NCBI RefSeq assembly: GCF_022549775.1
Contig: NZ_JAKZGP010000045.1
Span: 1 to 43,323 of the forward strand
DNA length: 43,323 bases
Reading direction: 5' to 3'
From: Belliella filtrata
GTDB taxonomy: Bacteria; Bacteroidota; Bacteroidia; Cytophagales; Cyclobacteriaceae
Shown: positions 10,401-18,019 of the stretch, in pieces
Numbering within the stretch: the stretch's first letter is position 1
Layout: each line of letters opens with the position of its first letter
Position numbers and translations under genes: made by a program
The notes under the pieces: generated by a model
Databases searched by the model: none
Told to the model about the DNA's origin: nothing
What the model saw: only the letters and a program-made list of their open reading frames with translations

Positions 10401-10532
10401 AGGTGGGTCCACACTTGGAAACTCCCTTACACCTAAAAAACTAATACCTATAATCCCAAACAAAAGAATTGTCAGGGACATCACTATGGCCAATACAGGC
10501 CTCCTGATACTAATGGTTGATAAACTTGCCAT
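7470..10532 (-). CDS. RND multidrug efflux pump, inner membrane subunit (HAE-1, AcrB/MexB-like)
   Basis: A 1020-residue proton-driven transporter of the resistance-nodulation-division superfamily. The N-terminal TM1 region is followed by a large periplasmic loop, a TM2-6 block near 335-500, a second periplasmic loop, and a C-terminal TM8-12 block. The motif GLVVDDAIVVLENI contains Asp401 and Asp402, matching the proton-relay aspartates of AcrB, and GLVTKNGILIVEF contains the partner lysine. Length and lack of heavy-metal signatures place it in the hydrophobe/amphiphile group rather than CusA-like pumps. It sits between adaptor and TolC-type genes, so a full tripartite pump is encoded here. 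The substrate cannot be read from sequence. Confidence 0.93.
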   Translation of the reverse strand: MASLSTISIRRPVLAIVMSLTILLFGIIGISFLGVREFPSVDPPVINVRTTYVGANADVIEAQITEPLEEAINGIAGIKSLTSTSNDGTSNIVVEFDVGGDLEAAANDVRDKVAGAQRNLPPDADPPVVSKADTDSQPIVFLNVQSNKRNLLELSDLANNVFKERLQTIPGVSTVQIWGEKQYAIRLRMDPLRMASYGVTPLDVLNKVQSENVELPSGRIEGAAIELSVRTKSRLSTPQEFNDLIIKEDQNNIVRFQDVGKAELAALNERTVLKRDGIPMVGVVLIPLPGSNNIEIVDEFYRRLEFIEKDLPEDVSLDIGFDSTSFIRSSISEVQETIITAFILVVLIIFLFLRDWRTTFIPVLTIPISLIGVFFLMYLMDFSINVLTLLGIVLSIGLVVDDAIVVLENIYSRIEKGENPDTAAEKGAEEIFFAVIATTVALAAVFLPVIFLTGTTGRLFREFGVVVAGAVIISSFVALTMTPMLSSKLLKRREKQNWIHRKTEPVFVWLNDKYFYLLQGFMKAKWIAFIVIILTGLGIYGLFNIIPTELSPIEDRGEMRINLSGPEGATFEYMDRVLDEMTQEFQASIEADELSGTISVTSPGFGTASTNSGFLRLILTDAADRKRSQQEIYDEVNQKLQRFTAVRAFATQPPSIGDRRAGLPVQYVLQAPTLDKLKEVIPEFMNKANESSVFSFTDINLKFTKPEIEVEIDREKARNIGVSVQEIARTLQLSYSGQRFAYFIMNGKQYQVVGEMQLRDRNEPINLRTLYVRAENGSLVQLDNLVRINERSTPPQLYRFNRFVSATVSANLAPGYTIGTGLEEMDRIAGEVLDESFSTDVAGLSKEYRESSNSLIFAFIFALVLIYLVLSAQFESFLDPLTIMFTVPLALFGALASLWLFDFTLNIFSQIGIIMLIGLVTKNGILIVEFANQRKAQGLSVEEAILDASSARFRPILMTSLSTILGILPIALALGAGSEGRVPMGVAVVGGLVFSTILTLFIIPAIYTYLTSKQGRLARV

Positions 10533-10537
10533 TCAAT

Positions 10538-11623
10538 TTATTTGGTTTTGGTAACCTCAAGCGGTGAACCCGTTCTTACTTGCAAGATTCCGGTAGTCAG
10601 TACCAAATCCCCTTCTTTGAGACCATCTACAATATGTACTTGACTGTCTGTTCTTGTCCCTATACTCACTATACGCTCTTCAGCTTGATTTTCAGCATTG
10701 GCCACATATACTTTGTAACCACTTAGCTCTGGAATGACTGACTCTGCTGGCACAAGCAAGGCATTCTCCTCTATACCAAGGGTGTATCGAATCCTCACAA
10801 ACATCCCTGGAAGAAAAACCCTGTCTTTGTTCTGACTCTCTGCCCTCAACCTCAATGTCCGGGTAGCTGCATCTATAGTAGGTTCGTATGCATAAACAGT
10901 CCCCTCTCTCTCCACACCACTTCCATCATTAGAGAAAATTATTTTTGAGCCCAGTTTCACTTGGTTAGAATATCTTTCAGGAATCGAAAACTCGATCTTA
11001 ATTGGGTCGATATTCACGATACTTGCAATAACGTCAGAAGTACCTATTACTGATCCTTCGGAAATCTGTCTCAAACCTAATACCCCATCAAATGGCGCAC
11101 GGATTATCGTCTTGTTCAGTTGCGCTTCGACCAATCTCAAATCAGCCAAGTTGGTATTGAACTGATTGAGTGACACATCATATTCTTCTTGACTAATTGC
11201 CTCTTTTGCCAAAAGCTGTTTTTGCCTATTTTCTTGACTTTCGTACAATTTCTTGGTATAGTCTAAGCGATCGAATTGCGCTTTTAGCTCATCGTCATTC
11301 AGGTAAAGTAAAGGAGATCCCTTCTTTACAAACTCACCTTCCTTGAAAGTAATCCTGTCCACAAGACCAGAAATCTCGGCACGTAAATTAACTGTCTCAT
11401 TGGGAATAATCGCGCCCGTGATATTCAGGTTATTCTCTAACCTTTGAGGCTTGACTTCGATTACATTGACAGGAATAGGCTTACCAGGACCTTGTGGTGC
11501 TTGTGTACCAGGCGCGCTCCCCTCTTCCTTCCCCATCATCATATCTATTCTTGGATAAATAAAAATAATTGCAACAACTGCTATAATTGCAACAATCAAA
11601 ATAGTTTTGGTTTGTCTTTTCAT
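10538..11623 (-). CDS. RND efflux periplasmic adaptor (membrane fusion protein)
   Basis: A 361-residue HlyD/AcrA-type adaptor that bridges the RND pump and the outer membrane channel. An N-terminal membrane anchor (residues about 5-25, TILIVAIIAVVAIIFIY) replaces a lipobox. A split biotinyl-lipoyl domain is visible as LRAEISGLVDRITFKEGEFVKKG and TIIRAPFDGVLG, with a coiled-coil hairpin between. The beta-barrel and membrane-proximal domains follow, with LRLRAESQNKDRVFLPGMFV and GLKEGDLVLTTG. It ends five bases before the RND start, and its own ATG overlaps the hydrolase stop codon (TAATG). Confidence 0.92.
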   Translation of the reverse strand: MKRQTKTILIVAIIAVVAIIFIYPRIDMMMGKEEGSAPGTQAPQGPGKPIPVNVIEVKPQRLENNLNITGAIIPNETVNLRAEISGLVDRITFKEGEFVKKGSPLLYLNDDELKAQFDRLDYTKKLYESQENRQKQLLAKEAISQEEYDVSLNQFNTNLADLRLVEAQLNKTIIRAPFDGVLGLRQISEGSVIGTSDVIASIVNIDPIKIEFSIPERYSNQVKLGSKIIFSNDGSGVEREGTVYAYEPTIDAATRTLRLRAESQNKDRVFLPGMFVRIRYTLGIEENALLVPAESVIPELSGYKVYVANAENQAEERIVSIGTRTDSQVHIVDGLKEGDLVLTTGILQVRTGSPLEVTKTK

Positions 11624-12453
11624 TAGGAATGATCCACTATTGATTTACTATACTGCTTATAATTTTTTAGCCAACTCAAGGTAAGCTCATTGAAAATCTC
11701 TGGCTGTTCCACATTTACGACATGCCCACAAGACTTGATAACTTGCAAAAAGGCTTGCTTGTGCCCTGCCACTATCTTTCGGACTGATTCTAAAAACATA
11801 ATATCCTCCTCCCCCATCACATAGAATGTCGGAATATTCAAGTCCTTCTCTTTGAAGAAGCGAAGTAAAGGGTTAATATCTTTAGTGAGCTTAAACCACC
11901 TGATAAATTCCTTTTGACATAATCGTTTAGCTTCTCGGATAAACAAATTTCTGGATTCAGCATGATGATTTAGTGGCATAATGATAAAGGCAAATAACCT
12001 GTATAACCACATGTAAGGAAGAATACTTTTGAAAGTGTTACCTAATACAACCAGAAGCCTTGAGGTGAAATTTAGCTTAGTGACAGCACCAGCCATGATC
12101 AGGCTTTTTACCCGATGTGGTTCCATTTCGGCAAGTTGTCTAGCTAGAATTGTCCCTAATGAAACCCCCATAAAATGAGCAGGCGGAAGGTTTAAATGAT
12201 TTAATACTTCAATAATATCCTTCGTGACATTAGGAAATGTATATTTCTCATTCCACAAATTACGGAAAGAATTTACCGACCTGCCGTGTCCTCTAAGGTC
12301 AATGAGTAGCAAGTTGTAATGCTCCTTGAATTCCCTGATTTGCTTATACCAAATCGATGAAGAGCCACCAGCTCCATGGATAAAAACTATCCATTCAGAA
12401 TGGTTTTCTTGGGTATAGGTTTTGTAATATAACAGCTCTTTTTTGGTCATCAT
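11623..12453 (-). CDS. Alpha/beta hydrolase heading the efflux operon
   Basis: A 276-residue cytosolic-type alpha/beta hydrolase without a signal peptide. The oxyanion-hole motif HGAGGSSS (about residue 26) precedes the nucleophile elbow GVSLG with Ser98. A late acidic loop (GEEDIMFLES) and SCGHVVNVEQPE supply the expected Asp and His of the triad. It resembles the broad MhpC/BioH-like family, whose members hydrolyse esters, C-C bonds or lactones, so the substrate is open. Its stop codon shares one base with the adaptor start, which argues for co-expression with the RND pump. ATG codons at 12453 and 12450 are both possible starts. Confidence 0.85.
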   Translation of the reverse strand: MMTKKELLYYKTYTQENHSEWIVFIHGAGGSSSIWYKQIREFKEHYNLLLIDLRGHGRSVNSFRNLWNEKYTFPNVTKDIIEVLNHLNLPPAHFMGVSLGTILARQLAEMEPHRVKSLIMAGAVTKLNFTSRLLVVLGNTFKSILPYMWLYRLFAFIIMPLNHHAESRNLFIREAKRLCQKEFIRWFKLTKDINPLLRFFKEKDLNIPTFYVMGEEDIMFLESVRKIVAGHKQAFLQVIKSCGHVVNVEQPEIFNELTLSWLKNYKQYSKSIVDHS

Positions 12454-12478
12454 GGTGGTATAACCCCAAACGGGGAAA

Positions 12479-12486
12479 CAAAGTTA
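12479..12486 (-). promoter_or_regulatory. Candidate -7 box for the efflux operon
   Basis: TAACTTTG on the minus strand matches TAnnTTTG and lies about 25 bases upstream of the hydrolase start. A TTG at the proper upstream distance is missing, so the call is tentative. Confidence 0.35.
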
Positions 12487-12649
12487 CCAAGTGCAAAATT
12501 AAATTTAATTAATCCCATTAAAAATCAATTAAGATATAGGTGGCAACTCAAAGCCATCAGTGGTTTGTCATGTATTTCGTGACCTTAACTCAAAAAACTT
12601 TATGAAAGCTCTCTAGACTAAAGAATTCATTTATACTCCTCGATATATC

Positions 12650-12850
12650 TCACTGGTTCCTTTTTTGAGAAAAAAACAAATTATCCAAAAACAAAATAAC
12701 CAAAGCAACCGCTACACCGAAACACAACCCAGAACAAAACTTCACAAGATCAGGATCTATCCTTGACTGTTCAGGAATTTTGATAAAACTAACAAAGCAG
12801 GCAGTTATCATCAAGACACTTGAAAAGAATAAATAGTTGATTTTCTTCAT
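12650..12850 (-). CDS. Small hypothetical membrane protein
   Basis: A 66-residue protein with two hydrophobic segments, about residues 5-24 and 40-56, separated by a short polar loop (PEQSRIDPDLVKF), and a basic C-terminus. It begins with ATG-AAG-AAG and has the hydropathy of a genuine two-helix membrane protein. No family is recognised. It stands between the efflux operon and the VOC gene, separated from both by about 200 bases, so it is probably transcribed alone. Confidence 0.5.
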   Translation of the reverse strand: MKKINYLFFSSVLMITACFVSFIKIPEQSRIDPDLVKFCSGLCFGVAVALVILFLDNLFFSQKRNQ

Positions 12851-13048
12851 AGCTTAATCATCTTAGTATGAGCTGAAATTTGACCAAACTATCTCAAGTT
12901 CCCAAATCAGCAAACTTGGAAATACGATAATTTGCCAGTAATATAAATTCATTGAGAAAATCAATCAATAACAAAGTTAAGATAAATCGAAGTTTTCAAT
13001 ATGTTACTGATAAAGTTGCGAATACACATATCAGCTAGTATCAAAAAC

Positions 13049-13471
13049 CTACTTTGCAAATATCTGACTGGGATCTTGAAAAGACTTAAACTCTAAGGCA
13101 TTACCAGCAGGATCTAAGAAAAACATGGTGGCTTGCTCCCCCACTTCACCTTGGAATCTGATATATGGCTCTATAATAAAATCAATGGCATTCTCCTTGA
13201 GTTTGTCTGCCAGCTCGTGCCATTCAGCCCAAGGCAAAATCGCTCCGAAATGCCTTACGGGTACATACTTACCATCCACTTGATTGGCATGAGCTTGTGC
13301 CAATTCCTCTGGCTTGACATGCGCTGAAAGTTGGTGTCCAAAAAAATTGAAGTCTATCCACTTGTCTGTACTCCTACCAATCTCGCATCCCAAGAGATCT
13401 CCATAAAACTTTCTTGTCTCTTCAATATCATTTATTGGAAAAGCGAGGTGAAATGGTTTAAATTGCTCCAT
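13049..13471 (-). CDS. VOC (glyoxalase/dioxygenase fold) family protein
   Basis: A 140-residue single-module VOC protein. The beta-alpha-beta-beta-beta pattern is visible twice: [21 protein letters not shown] at the N-terminus, and [13 protein letters not shown] through [18 protein letters not shown] at the C-terminus. Candidate metal ligands are the N-terminal His9, the central His in RHFG and Glu in ALEFK. Members include glyoxalases, ring-cleavage dioxygenases and antibiotic-resistance proteins, and the specific reaction is not evident. A longer frame starts at a TTG (13507), but the ATG at 13471 aligns with the family start and sits at a normal distance from the promoter at 13490-13520. 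Confidence 0.82.
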   Translation of the reverse strand: MEQFKPFHLAFPINDIEETRKFYGDLLGCEIGRSTDKWIDFNFFGHQLSAHVKPEELAQAHANQVDGKYVPVRHFGAILPWAEWHELADKLKENAIDFIIEPYIRFQGEVGEQATMFFLDPAGNALEFKSFQDPSQIFAK

Positions 13472-13489
13472 AATTAAGATCTTTATTCC

Positions 13490-13520
13490 CAAAAGTACCA
13501 ATATCAATGTGGACTTTCAA
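13490..13520 (-). promoter_or_regulatory. Promoter of the VOC gene
   Basis: On the minus strand TTG (13518-13520) is separated by 20 bases from TACTTTTG (13490-13497), matching the Bacteroidota form TTG-N19..21-TAnnTTTG. The -7 box lies 18 bases upstream of the ATG at 13471, which supports that start choice. Confidence 0.6.
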
Positions 13521-13534
13521 AATCATTTTTAATC

Positions 13535-14446
13535 ATGGGTAAAAAAACCGTCTCTTTGGTTCTATCAAGTGGTGGCGCTAGAGGAATGGCACATATTGGT
13601 GTCATTGAAGCTTTAGAAGAGGCCGGCTATGAGATAGTTTCTATATCAGGAAGCTCGGCAGGAGCTTTGGTGGGAGGGATTTATGCCACAGGTTTTCTTC
13701 CTGTCTTCAAAGATTGGATTTGTAACCTGGATAGAATTGATGTTTTTTCCCTCATGGACTTTACATTATCAACCAAAGGATTCATCAAAGGTGAAAAAGT
13801 CTTTTTAGCCTTAAAAAAACTAATAGAAGATTGTAAAATTGAGGAGCTAAAAATTCCATTCAACTGTACAGCAGTAGAAATTCCACAAGGAAAAGAGAAA
13901 ATCTTTGATAAAGGCATGCTCTTCGATGCGATAAGGGCATCTGTTTCGATACCCACTGTACTCACCCCCGCAAGGATCAAAGATAGAGAGTATGTCGACG
14001 GAGGAATCCTCAATCCACTTCCATTATCCCTTTTGCCAAAAAAGAAAAGAGGAGAAATCATCATTGCAATCGACCTCAATGGCCCCAAAGAAGCATTTGT
14101 TGAAGTGGTGGTAGCTCCTAGTCCGAAAAAAGAAACAGACAGCCTAATCAAAGTACCAAGGTGGGTAAAAGATTACAAAGATAAATTTGCCAAATATTTT
14201 GAATCAGATGCTAAAGTGGAGAAATATAAAGGCATGAGTTCTCTAGAACTTCTCAATTATTCATTTGACATCCTTCAAGATAAGCTGACATCGGTAATTT
14301 TAGAAAGGCACAAAGTAGATGTTTTAGTTTCCATCGCACGAACCCAAGCCGGAACACTGGAATTTCACAGAGCGGCAGAACTGGCAGAGATTGGGAAAAA
14401 GAAAATGCAAGACGCACTCAATGAATTTGAAAATGGAAATCAATAA
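13535..14446 (+). CDS. Patatin-like phospholipase (RssA/YchK type)
   Basis: A 303-residue cytosolic patatin-family acyl hydrolase. The glycine-rich oxyanion motif SSGGARGMAHIG occupies residues 11-22. The nucleophile elbow GSSAG contains Ser41, and the second catalytic residue is Asp155 in YVDGGILNPLP. This Ser-Asp dyad and the length match the single-domain bacterial RssA-like group, expected to hydrolyse lipid acyl esters. The C-terminal 100 residues are helical and less conserved. It is divergent from the VOC gene and overlaps the downstream methyltransferase start by 14 bases, so the two are probably an operon. Confidence 0.88.
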   Translation: MGKKTVSLVLSSGGARGMAHIGVIEALEEAGYEIVSISGSSAGALVGGIYATGFLPVFKDWICNLDRIDVFSLMDFTLSTKGFIKGEKVFLALKKLIEDCKIEELKIPFNCTAVEIPQGKEKIFDKGMLFDAIRASVSIPTVLTPARIKDREYVDGGILNPLPLSLLPKKKRGEIIIAIDLNGPKEAFVEVVVAPSPKKETDSLIKVPRWVKDYKDKFAKYFESDAKVEKYKGMSSLELLNYSFDILQDKLTSVILERHKVDVLVSIARTQAGTLEFHRAAELAEIGKKKMQDALNEFENGNQ

Positions 14447-15053
14447 ACTCAACGAGCTACTTGGCAACATTGACATTTACCTGCTAGATCAAATACTGAA
14501 GGGAAGATTTTCCAAAGAAATGAAAATCTTGGACGCAGGATGTGGAGAAGGAAGAAACTGTATTTATTTTCTAAATCAAAATTATCAAATCTTCGGTGTA
14601 GATTCCAACCCAATTGCTATTCAAATGGCTCGAATTTATGCCCAAACGATCAACCCGTCTTTTGATGTTCAGAGATTTCAAGTAGCTACAGTTCAAGACA
14701 TGCCTTTTCACAAGGGAGCTTTCGATGTTGTGATCAGTTCAGCGGTATTACACTTTGCGAAAAGTGAAGGCCAATTTTTCGACATGCTTGATGAAATGAT
14801 GCGTGTATTGAAACCAGGGGGAATATTTTTCTTAAGAATGGCCACGAGCTATGGAGGCATTCTTGAGAATTCTCCACAACTCGGTGCGGGCGTATATCTA
14901 CTTCCAGATGATAGTGAGCGATTTATCCTTACGCCTAATTTGATCGAGAAACTGACCAAAAAACACCATTTGGGAAATCTAGAATCTCCCAAAAGTGTGC
15001 TGGTCCATGATCAAAGAGCAATGGGGGTTTTCGTCTGGAAAAAACTAGACTAA
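14433..15053 (+). CDS. Class I SAM-dependent methyltransferase
   Basis: A 206-residue Rossmann-fold methyltransferase. Motif I is ILDAGCGEGRNCIYF, followed by the acidic motif II in FGVDSNPIAIQMAR. FDVVISSAVLHFA is the post-motif and MRVLKPGGIFFLRMA is motif III/IV. The substrate is unknown, and the general architecture fits small-molecule methylation (Methyltransf_11/25). In-frame starts upstream are a TTG at 14391 and an ATG at 14421. The ATG at 14433 gives the usual family length. It overlaps the end of the patatin gene, suggesting coupling, and converges with the OmpA-family gene seven bases further on. Confidence 0.82.
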   Translation: MEINKLNELLGNIDIYLLDQILKGRFSKEMKILDAGCGEGRNCIYFLNQNYQIFGVDSNPIAIQMARIYAQTINPSFDVQRFQVATVQDMPFHKGAFDVVISSAVLHFAKSEGQFFDMLDEMMRVLKPGGIFFLRMATSYGGILENSPQLGAGVYLLPDDSERFILTPNLIEKLTKKHHLGNLESPKSVLVHDQRAMGVFVWKKLD

Positions 15054-15060
15054 TTCCCTA

Positions 15061-16986
15061 TCATTTCACCTCGATCACCTTAAACTCTGTCCTTCTGTTT
15101 ACCTGATGTTCTTCCTCTGTCTTCGCATCCTTGATGATGAGCTGTCGCTTACCATATCCCTTGGCAACCAACCTATCCTCAGAAATACCTTTTGACACCA
15201 TGTAAGCTACCGCAGACTCAGCCCTTCGCTGGGAAAGTGCGTCATTGTATGCATCAGTTGCACGGGCATCAGTATGGGAGCTAAGCTCTATGGATATCGT
15301 AGGATTATCTTTCAATATGGTCACCAACTTATCTAATTCCTCAGCGGCATCAGGTCTGATATCCGCTTTGTCAAGATCATAATAGATATTCTCTAATACT
15401 ATGGCTTTGTCCAAGACCAAAACATCCAATACGATTGTAGTATCTAGGACAATATTGGTTACATCTTGAATCAAATCCTCTTGCTTTGGTGTCTTGCCAC
15501 GTGTATCGTAAGTAATGCTCTTGGAGAAATATCCTGCCTTAGAAGCAATCAGAGAGAAATTCTCATCCGGAGCTAACGTGAATCTTACCCGTCCATTTTG
15601 ATTGGAGAAATCTCCTCCCGTCATTTTGTTTGAGGCGTCATATAAGGCTACCCTTGTTTGAGGCAAAATTTCCTCAGAACCATCCTCTTTCTTTTCCAAA
15701 GTGGTCACGTTCAATAGTACGTTAACCACCTTAGGCTTTGGCGTTTTATCTTCAAATGAATAAATATCATCATCTCCAGCACCTCCAGCTCTATTGGAAG
15801 TCAAGAATCCTTCTTGGGGATAATTAGTGAAAAATATACCAAAATCATCAGCCGAAGAATTGACTTTTGGACCAAGGTTCTTTACCTCATAGCCTCCTCC
15901 ATCGATAGGCTCTGCAACAAAAATATCTAACTTCCCCAGTCCAGGATGTCCGTCAGAAGCAAAGAAAATCTTACCATCTTTTGTCACTCTCGGAAACATT
16001 TCATTGCCCGGAGTATTGATTTGAGCGCCAAGATTCACTGGATTTCCAAAATCACCATTTGCTAACTTGGTGGCTTGGTATAAATCTGTTCCACCCTGGC
16101 CTCCAGGCCTATTTGAAGCAAAATACAACGTATTTCCATCAGGGCTAAATGCCGGTGTGCTATTCCACCAGAACTCATCCTCGTTCAATGGCATCCAAAT
16201 CGGCTGAGTAAAACCTCCCCCTCTGAAGTATGAAGCAAATAGGTGTACATCTGGAAGATCTTTATTTGATGTGGAGTTTCCTCTAGCGTATATGATTGTA
16301 TTACCATCTGGACTGATAGCAATTGCTCCTTGGTTTAGGCCTTCTTCATTGCGAAACTCAGGCATGGCTTGGATATTTTGCACATCTACTCTCACACCTT
16401 CCGCCTTGGTTCTAAAGAGCTTAGTATACGGCACGCCAGTAGCTGGATAGATGCCAGAAGCTTGCCTAGAACTTGCAAAATAAAGATATCCTTCACTTGC
16501 AACAGGCGCATAATCTGGTCCAGCGGTATTCAAGGAAGTGTAATTTTGGATTTCTATATTTGGCCAATAATCTTTAATCTCTCCAACCTTTGTCAATACG
16601 CTCAGCTCATGATTGACTAATCTTAAATAGTCATCATCTACCGTCAGACCTTTAGCTCTCTCGAAGCTTTCCATCGCCTTCTCATTTTCGCCTTGAGCTT
16701 TGTAACTAAGACCTAGTCTGTACAAATTTTCAAACTCAGGCTCATTATCCACCAACTTCTCATAATAAGAAGATGATTTTTCTACTCGATTGGATAAGCG
16801 ATAACTCTCCGCTACATAAAAATTAGCATCCCTATTGTCAGGATCCTTTTCTAAAATTCTTGAAAAAGTACCGATCGCATATTGGTATTCACCAGAGGCA
16901 AATTGTTTCTGTCCTTTTTTGGGAAGACTTGTACAGGATATTCCCAACAGTGAAATCAAAAAGAATACTAGGAGGCTTCGCTTCAT
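15061..16986 (-). CDS. PorE-like OmpA-family lipoprotein (TPR, PD40 propeller, regulatory-like domain, OmpA C-terminus)
   Basis: A 641-residue outer-membrane-associated protein. The start is a lipoprotein signal, LLGISC. Residues about 28-115 form tetratricopeptide repeats (YAIGTFSRILEKDPDNRDANFY). About 160-410 contain PD40/WD40-like blades such as ISPDGNTIIYARG, FSPDGNTLYFASNRPGG and VTKDGKIFFASDG. About 415-505 resemble a carboxypeptidase-regulatory/CNA fold. Residues about 525-641 are an OmpA peptidoglycan-binding domain with ELSSHTDARA and LSQRRAESAVAYM. This order equals that described for the T9SS component PorE of Porphyromonas gingivalis, which links the secretion apparatus to the cell wall. 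Paralogues are common in Bacteroidota, so orthology to PorE is inferred rather than shown. Confidence 0.82.
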   Translation of the reverse strand: MKRSLLVFFLISLLGISCTSLPKKGQKQFASGEYQYAIGTFSRILEKDPDNRDANFYVAESYRLSNRVEKSSSYYEKLVDNEPEFENLYRLGLSYKAQGENEKAMESFERAKGLTVDDDYLRLVNHELSVLTKVGEIKDYWPNIEIQNYTSLNTAGPDYAPVASEGYLYFASSRQASGIYPATGVPYTKLFRTKAEGVRVDVQNIQAMPEFRNEEGLNQGAIAISPDGNTIIYARGNSTSNKDLPDVHLFASYFRGGGFTQPIWMPLNEDEFWWNSTPAFSPDGNTLYFASNRPGGQGGTDLYQATKLANGDFGNPVNLGAQINTPGNEMFPRVTKDGKIFFASDGHPGLGKLDIFVAEPIDGGGYEVKNLGPKVNSSADDFGIFFTNYPQEGFLTSNRAGGAGDDDIYSFEDKTPKPKVVNVLLNVTTLEKKEDGSEEILPQTRVALYDASNKMTGGDFSNQNGRVRFTLAPDENFSLIASKAGYFSKSITYDTRGKTPKQEDLIQDVTNIVLDTTIVLDVLVLDKAIVLENIYYDLDKADIRPDAAEELDKLVTILKDNPTISIELSSHTDARATDAYNDALSQRRAESAVAYMVSKGISEDRLVAKGYGKRQLIIKDAKTEEEHQVNRRTEFKVIEVK

Positions 16987-17043
16987 TGCAATGAAAATCG
17001 GATATGTTCTTAGTTTTTTTTAAATATAGGATAATTATAATAA

Positions 17044-17535
17044 TTAATTTTGAAAGTATTTGTTTAACCAACTATCTTTAGCAGGAAGAAGCCAATTATT
17101 TTCCAAATCACCTTTCAATTTTACCAAAGGATTCAATGTGACAGCATCTGGTCGCAATTCACCTTTGGCTACTTTCTCTTTGATACCAAAGACGGAATTG
17201 ACCACCAAGCTGTCCTCATTTTCCAAAAAAGAAACCTTACCCTGATCCAAAAGGTTGACACCAAACTTTTCTTCAATCTCCCTCAATACACGCACGGAGC
17301 TATCAATAGAACAGCCACTTGCACCCAATCTGGATTCATCTACAGCTAATATTACCACTTGTCCGAACTTTACCCGAAACGAAGTAAGCATCATGCTTCC
17401 ATGGGTATTCCATTGGTTACAAAATGACACTAACCTTTCTTCTACCCAATGTAACTCTTCTTCGTTGAACTTTCTGTCTGCCTGATATACCCAAACTCTT
17501 GCATGAGCAGGCATTTGATCAAATTCCAAATACAT
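17044..17535 (-). CDS. Conserved Bacteroidota protein, often labelled ABC transporter ATPase without ATPase motifs
   Basis: A 163-residue soluble protein without signal peptide or membrane segment. I recognise a widespread Bacteroidota family with the features MPAHARVWVYQADRKF, a central GASGCSIDSSVR and a C-terminal NNWLLPAKDSWLNKYF. From memory these proteins are often named ABC transporter ATPase in databases. The sequence has no Walker A (GxxxxGKS/T), Walker B or ABC signature, so that name is not supported. The conserved Cys in GCSIDSSVR may be functional. The gene lies 57 bases upstream of the PorE-like gene on the same strand and may be co-transcribed with it. Function unknown. Confidence 0.75.
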   Translation of the reverse strand: MYLEFDQMPAHARVWVYQADRKFNEEELHWVEERLVSFCNQWNTHGSMMLTSFRVKFGQVVILAVDESRLGASGCSIDSSVRVLREIEEKFGVNLLDQGKVSFLENEDSLVVNSVFGIKEKVAKGELRPDAVTLNPLVKLKGDLENNWLLPAKDSWLNKYFQN

Positions 17536-18019
17536 ATTTCAAATATTATTGTTTTTATGTTTTCTATGTGGCTATGTGTTTTGTTTTTTCACCTCATAGA
17601 TGCACATAGTTTTTTATTCAGTCCATACTTAACTCGATATTTAAAGCGGAAAAATACGCAATAAGTTCTTTTCTTTAACGAAGACTTATAAGCTTTGGGT
17701 GTATTTGCGAAAAAAGAAATGTGAATACCAGAAGGTCGCTCCAAGGGAGCTATTTTAAATGGCTGCTGTTTTCCTTTTTACGAACAGTTTGCCCTCTGAG
17801 CCTAGGGATTTAAGAAGGGTAAAGGATGAAGGTGAGGTATGAAGGATGAAGAATTTGATACTTGGCACTTTATAAATAACATTTAGTACAAATAATCCCT
17901 TTATTAAGCTCTGTAGGAGCATTCTGTTTGTAGAATAACATTATTCTTTTTGAATAAGAAAAATTTAAGGCAAAAAAACTTAAGTCCACGGGTAATCACC
18001 TACCGTGGACTTAAGCCAA
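17536..18019. other. Repeat-rich intergenic region
   Basis: No gene is seen in these 484 bases. Near 17560-17615 the strand carries CTATGTGG-CTATGTG followed by the inverted CACATAG. At 17738-17750 a small hairpin has stem GCTCC/GGAGC, and at 17908-17920 a related hairpin (GCTC/GAGC) is followed by another with ATTCT/AGAAT arms (17921-17936). A tract around 17820-17860 repeats GGATGAAG-like units. The end of the gap holds the terminator of the Fe-S gene. The pattern suggests decayed or dispersed short palindromic repeats. Confidence 0.55.
17971..18015 (-). terminator. Rho-independent terminator of the Fe-S protein gene
   Basis: CTTAAGTCCACGG (17979-17991) pairs perfectly with 18003-18015, and the minus strand continues into seven Ts (17972-17978). 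It sits four bases after the stop codon of the gene at 18020-18811. Confidence 0.88.

Noticed and set aside
17044-17535. Functional label ABC transporter ATPase
   Set aside because: No Walker A, Walker B or ABC signature motif exists in the 163 residues, and the length is too short for a nucleotide-binding domain.
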